From: Actinomycetota bacterium
GTDB taxonomy: Bacteria; Actinomycetota; Nitriliruptoria; Nitriliruptorales; Nitriliruptoraceae
Reading direction: 5' to 3'
NCBI GenBank assembly: GCA_019347575.1
Contig: JAHWKY010000029.1
Location: forward strand, 1 to 62,438
Length of the DNA stretch: 62,438 bases
Under the pieces are notes generated by a model. The model saw only the letters and a program-made list of their open reading frames with translations. It searched no databases and had not been told where the DNA came from. Position numbers and translations under genes: made by a program. Shown here piece by piece: positions 59,564 to 62,438 of this stretch (the stretch's first letter is position 1; each line of letters opens with the position of its first letter).

Positions 59564-60159
59564 CACCCGGTCACCTCCAGGGCATCGCGCAGCCGGATGA
59601 GGCCGTCGCGGAGTCGGGTCTTGGCGGTTCCGAGCGGGATCCCGAGGAGGTCGGCGACCTCGCGGTAGGTGTTGCCACCGTAGTAGGCGAGCTCCACGGC
59701 CTCGCGCTGGATCTCGGTCAGGGCATCGAGGGCCTCCCGAACCTGCTCGTGCTCGGCGCGGGTCGACACCTCGTCAGCGACGACGTCGGACGAAGGCTTG
59801 TGGTTGGCGATCGCGGCCCGATCGTGGCGGTTGCGGGTCGACTGCTCTCGTCGGACCCGATCCACGGCACGACGATGTGCGATGGTGAAGATCCAGGTCT
59901 TCGCGGCCGCGCGGTCCGGGTCGTAGCGCGCCGCCTTCCGCCACACCTCGAGGAGGACCTCTTGCGCGACCTCTTCGGACTGCGCTGGATCGCGGACCAC
60001 ACGCCGGACCATCCCGTAGACCGGCCCGGCGATGCGGGCGTACAGCTCGGCGTAGGCATCCTGGTCGCCGCGTGCGGTGCGGGTCAGCAGATGCTCGTCC
60101 GTCGCCTCTACCGCGTGCGGATCAGGGACGGCGCGCAGTCGCCGTGAACCTGCGATCAC
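59563..60159 (-). CDS. sigK: ECF sigma factor, SigK family
   Basis: A 198-residue sigma-70 protein. Region 2 is DAYAELYARIAGPVYGMVRR with RAAAKTWIFTIAHRRAVD, and region 4 is REAVELAYYGGNTYREVADL, then GIPLGTAKTRLRDGLIRLR. The pairing with RskA makes SigK the best match. GTG at 60159 is the chosen start; upstream in-frame codons lack conservation. Its regulon here may include the DUF4383 and propeller genes upstream on the same strand. Confidence 0.88.
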   Translation of the reverse strand: MIAGSRRLRAVPDPHAVEATDEHLLTRTARGDQDAYAELYARIAGPVYGMVRRVVRDPAQSEEVAQEVLLEVWRKAARYDPDRAAAKTWIFTIAHRRAVDRVRREQSTRNRHDRAAIANHKPSSDVVADEVSTRAEHEQVREALDALTEIQREAVELAYYGGNTYREVADLLGIPLGTAKTRLRDGLIRLRDALEVTG

Positions 60160-60164
60160 CGCTC

Positions 60165-60596
60165 CTACCTTCCGGTCGTGGCGGAGTCTGCCACGGGACG
60201 ACGCGAGTGGATGTCGTCGCGGGTCGACCACAGCGCGAGCCCCGCGACCGCTGCGGTCACCAGGTGCAGCACGTTGTCGGCGTGGTTGAGCGCCAACAGG
60301 TTGGCATCGGTCCCGACCAGGCCCAGACCGACGACGCCGAGGATGCCGTAGGCAGCGCCGACGACCGCCACCACGATGCGCAACAGTCGCGTGGTCGCAG
60401 CGGCGGCACCTAGCAGGGTCGCACCGATGGCGAGGTGGGCGGCGTTGTGCAGGGTGTTGACCTCGAAGATCACCAGCAGGTGACCGTGGGTCGCGACGGG
60501 GTCGTCGAAGCCCGTCAGGGCGAAGCCGATGAGTCCGACAGCGAGGTAGATCGCCCCGAAGGCGGCGGCGAAGCGGCGCGGTTGGGTGAGGTTCAC
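60165..60596 (-). CDS. DUF4383-domain membrane protein
   Basis: A 143-residue protein with four helices and the DUF4383 features LAVGLIGF, FEVNTLHNAAHLAIGATLL and NHADNVLHLVTAAVAGLAL. The conserved His residues in HNAAH and NHADNVLH could bind a metal or haem. Function unknown. It is 5 bases upstream of sigK on the same strand, so the two are probably one transcript. GTG start after GGAGG. Confidence 0.85.
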   Translation of the reverse strand: MNLTQPRRFAAAFGAIYLAVGLIGFALTGFDDPVATHGHLLVIFEVNTLHNAAHLAIGATLLGAAAATTRLLRIVVAVVGAAYGILGVVGLGLVGTDANLLALNHADNVLHLVTAAVAGLALWSTRDDIHSRRPVADSATTGR

Positions 60597-60639
60597 GTTC
60601 GCCTCCGGGTCGGTCGGTCGTGGGTTGGTTCGTGCGTGG

Positions 60640-62178
60640 TCACGCGGCGGATGGGTCGGAGACCCGCACGATTTGGTCGTCGCCGGGGATCGATACCCAC
60701 AGCCCGCCGTGCGCTGCGGCGAGCGATGGCGCTCGTGGTACCTCGGCGTGGTAGTTGGTCGTGAACACCGGAGGCCCGAGCGGCAGGCCTGTGACCGGAT
60801 CGAGGGCGGTGAGCGTCAACTCGTCGTTGTTGGCGACCCAGACAGCGGTGTCCGTTGCGACCAGCGCGTACGGGCCCCCGCCGACCTGCGGCCGGTCGTC
60901 GACGGCGGTCGGCGGCGCGAGCAGGTCGCCGGTCACAGGGTCGAGGCGTCGGACGGTGCCGTCCGTCGTACTGGCGATCCACACGGCGTCGTGGGCGACG
61001 ACGACGTCCGTGCTTCCCGCCCCCACGCGGATGGGGTCGCCGATGCGTTCGCCCGTGGACTCGTCGACGCGGACCACCTCGCGGTCGAGCGTGTTGACGA
61101 TCCACACGACCCCATCCGCGATCGCGATCGCCTGGGGTCCGTAGCCGATGACCTCGGGTTCGCCGACGACCGCCCCGGTCCGCAGGTCGAGGCGGTGGAG
61201 CAGTCCGTCGTAGGCCGACACGGCCCACGCGTAGCTGTCACCGACGGCGACGTCGCGTGCGAGCTTGCCCACGGTCGCGGCGGTACCGAGGACCCGCCCG
61301 CTGTCGAGGCCCAGACGCACGACCGCACCGGGGTCGGCGCTGGTGACCCACGCAGCCCCCGCGCCGAACGCGATCGAGGTCGGGCCTGCACCGACCGGTG
61401 TCGGCGCCCCGAGAGGCTCGTGGGTCGCAGCGTCGTAGCGCGTCACGGTGCCGTCGCGACCGTTGGCGACCCACACCACACCGTCGCGGACGGCGACCGC
61501 AGATGGTCCTGCGCCCACGACGAGAGCCTCGCCCACGGTCGGGTCGGTCGCCTGGCGACGCAGGTCGAGCAGGTCCGGACCATGATCCGGCGGCAGGTCG
61601 GGGCCTTGGTGGTCAGGCGTGACGCCGGCACCGTGGTCGTGGGCCGCGCCAGCCGCCACGGTGCCGAGGTCGTCGGCGTGATCGTGGAGTGGGTGCACGT
61701 GTCCGATGCCGGGTACGAAGCCAGCGACCGCGAACGCGACCGCTGCGAGTCCCGTCGCGAAGGCGGGAGGCGCCGAGCGGTCGAAGCGCGAGGTGCCGAT
61801 CGCTCGCGACAGGACGAGTCCGACGACCGTGAGCTGAGCCAGCGTGGCCACGCCATCGGTGAGGCCGACCGGCAACCTCCCCGGGTTGGGTCCGAACGGG
61901 ACGCCCCACACCCGGGACACGATCCACACCGCGCTGGCGGCGAGGCTGAGCACCGCGGCCACGGCGAGCGGGGCGCGCGCCGTGTCGGATCGGAAGATGA
62001 CCGCCGCCACGACCAACTGCAGCAGACCGATCGCAGTGAAGAAGATCAGGTGGGAGGTCGTAGCGCGGTGCGCCAGAGCGGCGCCGAGGTGGATGCCGCC
62101 CGCGAGTGCCAGCAGGACGGTGATGCTGGGCCGGAGCAGGCTGTGGGAGCGGTGAACGAGAACGGACTGGCGACTCAT
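60640..62178 (-). CDS. Membrane protein with His-rich linker and C-terminal beta-propeller
   Basis: A 512-residue protein. About five hydrophobic helices (residues 15-165) are followed by a His/Asp-rich linker (HVHPLHDHADD, AAHDHGAGVTPDH, PPDHGPD) that may bind metal, then a propeller of repeated strands (GVVWVANGRDGTVTRYD, AAWVTSADPGAVVRLG, GVVWIVNTLDREVVRVD and similar) of YVTN/virginiamycin-B-lyase type. The role is unknown; metal sensing or binding at the outer face is a guess. It is the third gene of the cluster with sigK. ATG at 62178. Confidence 0.75.
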   Translation of the reverse strand: MSRQSVLVHRSHSLLRPSITVLLALAGGIHLGAALAHRATTSHLIFFTAIGLLQLVVAAVIFRSDTARAPLAVAAVLSLAASAVWIVSRVWGVPFGPNPGRLPVGLTDGVATLAQLTVVGLVLSRAIGTSRFDRSAPPAFATGLAAVAFAVAGFVPGIGHVHPLHDHADDLGTVAAGAAHDHGAGVTPDHQGPDLPPDHGPDLLDLRRQATDPTVGEALVVGAGPSAVAVRDGVVWVANGRDGTVTRYDAATHEPLGAPTPVGAGPTSIAFGAGAAWVTSADPGAVVRLGLDSGRVLGTAATVGKLARDVAVGDSYAWAVSAYDGLLHRLDLRTGAVVGEPEVIGYGPQAIAIADGVVWIVNTLDREVVRVDESTGERIGDPIRVGAGSTDVVVAHDAVWIASTTDGTVRRLDPVTGDLLAPPTAVDDRPQVGGGPYALVATDTAVWVANNDELTLTALDPVTGLPLGPPVFTTNYHAEVPRAPSLAAAHGGLWVSIPGDDQIVRVSDPSAA

Positions 62179-62263
62179 CGCAGGGCTCCGTCCGGTGGAG
62201 GTTCGTCGGCGGGGGCGCGAGGGGAGCGCGCCCCCGTCGACGGGTCGTCAGCTCAGGTCGGCG

Positions 62264-62438
62264 TCAGCCGTTGAACTGGTCGGGGAACTGGGTGGCGATG
62301 CCGCCCGCCAAGATCGCGGCGGTGCCGGGCATGACGCCCGCGGCGGTCTTGAGCTTGTCGAAGGCGGTGCCGTCACCGGCCACGACCGCGTCGATCGTGT
62401 CGAACACGGTGTCGACGTGGGGGACCAGCTCCATCGCG
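62264..62438 (-). CDS. Unrecognised protein, C-terminal end only
   Basis: The last 57 residues of a gene that starts beyond the window. The visible part includes VDTVFDTIDAVVAGDG and PGTAAILAGGIATQFP and ends PDQFNG. No family is recognised and no hydrophobic membrane segment is clear. It lies 85 bases upstream of the propeller gene on the same strand, so it may be part of the SigK cluster. Confidence 0.55.
   Translation of the reverse strand, partial: AMELVPHVDTVFDTIDAVVAGDGTAFDKLKTAAGVMPGTAAILAGGIATQFPDQFNG

Overview
The window is about 70% GC, densely coded and almost wholly chromosomal housekeeping DNA. Gene content points to an actinobacterium: mycothiol synthesis (MshA), a BldC/excisionase-type regulator, a BldN-like sigma factor, an RsiG-like anti-sigma, sortase-anchored LPxTG proteins and SigK/RskA. 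The gene order mshA - ybjN-like - proC - excisionase-like regulator - epimerase - acyltransferase - glutaredoxin - hemA - hemC - hemD - hemB - hemL - thioredoxin - ccdA - resB - ccsA follows, as I remember it, the Mycobacterium tuberculosis Rv0486-Rv0529 order, and rex-hemA next to bldN recalls Streptomyces. A split cytochrome b6/subunit IV complex with its own ferredoxin, and large DUF11/CWB2 surface proteins, suggest a deep-branching lineage, perhaps Nitriliruptoria. That placement is inference.

Layout. 1-9920: 3' part of a giant SdrD-B/DUF11 adhesin, YgfZ, a membrane protein, a Bcp peroxiredoxin and pyrophosphatase. 9922-15234: a PATAN/DUF4388 protein, a beta-keto acid cleavage enzyme, then RsiG-like c-di-GMP-binding anti-sigma, receiver, HD-GYP phosphodiesterase and asparaginase. 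15288-22487: an Xre regulator, an acetyltransferase, mshA, a YbjN-like gene, an LPxTG surface protein, proline dehydrogenase and proC. 22484-29818: a CWB2/propeller cell-wall protein, an AcuC-type deacetylase, the BldC-like regulator, a SAM hydrolase-family protein, an epimerase and an acyltransferase. 29935-32937 (minus strand): a BldN-like sigma, a DUF5667 partner, a tiny membrane ORF and a sugar epimerase. 33115-43265: acyl-CoA ligase, membrane protein, glutaredoxin, Rex, and the haem genes hemA, hemC, cobA-hemD and hemB, plus YihY and Usp. 43270-46847: GDPD, a split DUF222-HNH gene and a hydrolase. 47057-58818: hemL followed by a menaquinol:cytochrome c reductase cluster and the System II cytochrome c maturation genes. 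58841-62438 (minus strand): SigK/RskA, DUF4383, a membrane-propeller protein and an unrecognised partial gene.

How it fits together: Rex and glutaredoxin sit ahead of haem synthesis, which supplies the cytochrome b6c-type complex; CcdA, ResB, CcsB and two lipoprotein thioredoxins attach haem to its c-type subunits. Signalling modules (c-di-GMP/RsiG, BldN/DUF5667, SigK/RskA) alternate with surface proteins.

The most unusual feature is a family of 12 intergenic hairpins at six loci, in groups of one to three. The outer stem shows compensatory base changes (GTGCT/AGCAC, GTACT/AGTAC, GTCCT/AGGAC), while an asymmetric internal loop stays nearly constant. I do not recognise this family.
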